A stretch of DNA of 6,684 nt from assembly GCA_003644295.1 (NCBI GenBank), contig QNBZ01000075.1, positions 1 to 6,684 of the forward strand, written 5' to 3'. Positions 5,734 to 6,684 of the stretch are shown here, in pieces. This stretch comes from Planctomycetota bacterium (GTDB taxonomy: Bacteria > Planctomycetota > Phycisphaerae > Sedimentisphaerales > Anaerobacaceae). Position 1 is the first letter of the stretch. The number at the start of each line of letters is the position of its first letter. The notes under the pieces are model-generated. The model was not told where the DNA came from and did no database searches. It was given only the letters and a program-made list of their open reading frames with translations. The position numbers and the translations under genes were made by a program.

Positions 5734-6684
5734 TTATGACCTCGGCGGATTGTGTAAGCTCAAGCCAAAAGCATCTTCGGCGGATTCTTTCAGAACTTCC
5801 GAAACGGTCGGGTGCGGAAAACTTATTTCAGTAATTTTCTCTGTACTTCCTATAAGGGTTCTTGCATTGGCTATCAGTTCGGTTACCATTGCGCCAACCA
5901 TTGTAACGCCGATGATTTTGCTGGTCGAATTATCTCTGACAACTCTTACTTCACCGACAGTTTCGTTGTGCGCTGCGCTTCTGCCGTTGGCTTTGAAGAA
6001 CGACCTGCCGACACTAATTTCAAGACCTTCATTTTTGCAGGTTTCTTCTGATTTACCGATGGATGCAGCTTCGGGGAATGTATAGACGGCTCGTGGTATC
6101 AGGCCGTAATCTCCCATCTTTTCATCACCGCCTGTAGCATTTACCGCCGCAACCCTGGCCTCAGCGAATGCGCCGTGAGCCAGATAAGTTGTCCCAACAG
6201 CATCACCGACAGCATAAACTCCAACAGCGCTGGTTTCCATTTTCTCATTAACCGCTATTGCCGTTCCATTCATTTTCAAGCCAAGTACGTCAATCGTCTC
6301 TTTATCAACAACTGCCTTTCGGCCAACGCTAACTAATACTTTTTCGGCTTCGATTGTCTGGCCACTTTCAAGGTTCACTTTTGCTCTGCCATCGGTTTTA
6401 TCAACCGAGGTAACCTTTTTACTGGTCAGAACGTCAATGCCGAGTTTTTTGAACTCTCGCTCTATCAGCCGGCCAACCCATTCGTCTTCCATCGGTATCA
6501 GCCGGGTGAGCGCTTCAACGATAGTTACCTTTGTTCCAACAGCGGCATACACGCAGGCCAATTCACAACCGATGACTCCGCCGCCTACAATTACCATTTG
6601 ATTTGGTATCTGCTCAAGAGACAGCGCTTCTTTGCTGCTGATAATGGTCTGGCCGTCAAAGGGTATCGAGGGAATTTCGATTGA
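5734..6684 (-). CDS. lpd: Dihydrolipoamide dehydrogenase (E3), N-terminus outside window
   Basis: The last 316 codons of a protein normally about 460-475 aa long; the reading frame is open to the window edge. E3 reoxidises dihydrolipoyl groups of 2-oxoacid dehydrogenase or glycine cleavage complexes and reduces NAD+. The first visible residues (IPFDGQTIISSKEALSL) are the typical E3 stretch before the NAD domain, so the internal Met at 6597 is not the start. The NAD-binding motif is IVGGGVIGCEL, the second FAD motif is VYAVGDAVG followed by LAHGAFAEA, and PRAVYTFPEAASIG opens the dimer interface domain. The active-site base pair of the partner subunit is in SFPHPTVSE, where His262 and Glu267 (counted from the Met at 6597) are kept, but the first His of the usual HxHPT motif is Phe. 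The redox CxxxxC pair and the first FAD motif lie beyond the window and cannot be checked. The gene is first in the visible lpd-lipBA unit. Related flavin disulfide reductases are less likely given the lipoate gene next door. Confidence 0.92.
   Translation of the reverse strand, partial: SIEIPSIPFDGQTIISSKEALSLEQIPNQMVIVGGGVIGCELACVYAAVGTKVTIVEALTRLIPMEDEWVGRLIEREFKKLGIDVLTSKKVTSVDKTDGRAKVNLESGQTIEAEKVLVSVGRKAVVDKETIDVLGLKMNGTAIAVNEKMETSAVGVYAVGDAVGTTYLAHGAFAEARVAAVNATGGDEKMGDYGLIPRAVYTFPEAASIGKSEETCKNEGLEISVGRSFFKANGRSAAHNETVGEVRVVRDNSTSKIIGVTMVGAMVTELIANARTLIGSTEKITEISFPHPTVSEVLKESAEDAFGLSLHNPPRS
5740..5743 (-). promoter_or_regulatory. Ribosome binding site of lipB-lipA inside the lpd 3' end
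   Basis: GAGG on the minus strand lies within the last codons of lpd and 7 nt before the ATG at 5732. It favours that ATG over the second one, two codons later. With a one-base gap between the lpd stop (TAA, 5736-5734) and the ATG, it indicates coupled translation. Confidence 0.65.

Noticed and set aside
5726..6085. Open frame of 119 codons on the + strand opposite lpd
   Set aside because: Lies wholly over conserved E3 coding sequence, with no plausible ribosome binding site or domain.
5734..6597. Reading the E3 gene as a complete 287-aa protein starting at the Met at 6597
   Set aside because: The 29 in-frame codons upstream encode conserved E3 sequence and the frame runs off the window, so the gene is partial.

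Overview
The window looks like chromosomal housekeeping DNA from a free-living bacterium of moderate GC content. Two blocks of genes converge on each other. A lineage guess of Planctomycetota (Phycisphaerae-like) rests on the general look of the large PilX/GspK-type pilin-like protein with its Arg-rich leader and on the compact lipoate locus. It is inference from memory, not something the sequence proves.

Left block, + strand (1-2141): a leader region carries a dispersed-type hairpin repeat (27-52), two CAATTG-centred palindromes, and a good sigma70-type promoter (TTGACT, 17 bp, TATACT). It drives a 191-aa iron-sulfur flavoprotein of the Isf / NADPH-dependent FMN reductase family. Nine bases later a GTG codon starts miaB, the radical-SAM methylthiotransferase that makes ms2i6A37 in tRNA. 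The pair suggests a redox flavoprotein serving an enzyme that needs low-potential electrons, which is inference.

Right block, - strand, read from 6684 down to 2148: the C-terminal two thirds of dihydrolipoamide dehydrogenase (lpd, running off the window edge) is followed after one base by a single 508-codon gene. That gene encodes octanoyltransferase (LipB) fused in frame to lipoyl synthase (LipA), with both sets of catalytic residues intact. Octanoyl transfer, sulfur insertion and use of the lipoyl arm by E3 are therefore encoded back to back. After a 144-162 bp gap with no obvious terminator comes a 631-aa protein with a class III/PilX-like prepilin N-terminus, a large acidic, probably extracellular region with F-x-x-C-[TD]-F repeats, and an unusual translation start region.

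miaB and the pilin-like gene converge with only 6 bp between their stop codons and no visible intrinsic terminator. The items most worth a second look are the LipB-LipA fusion, the flavoprotein-MiaB pairing, the operator-like palindromes in the left promoter, and the out-of-frame ATG with an ideal ribosome binding site in front of the pilin-like gene.
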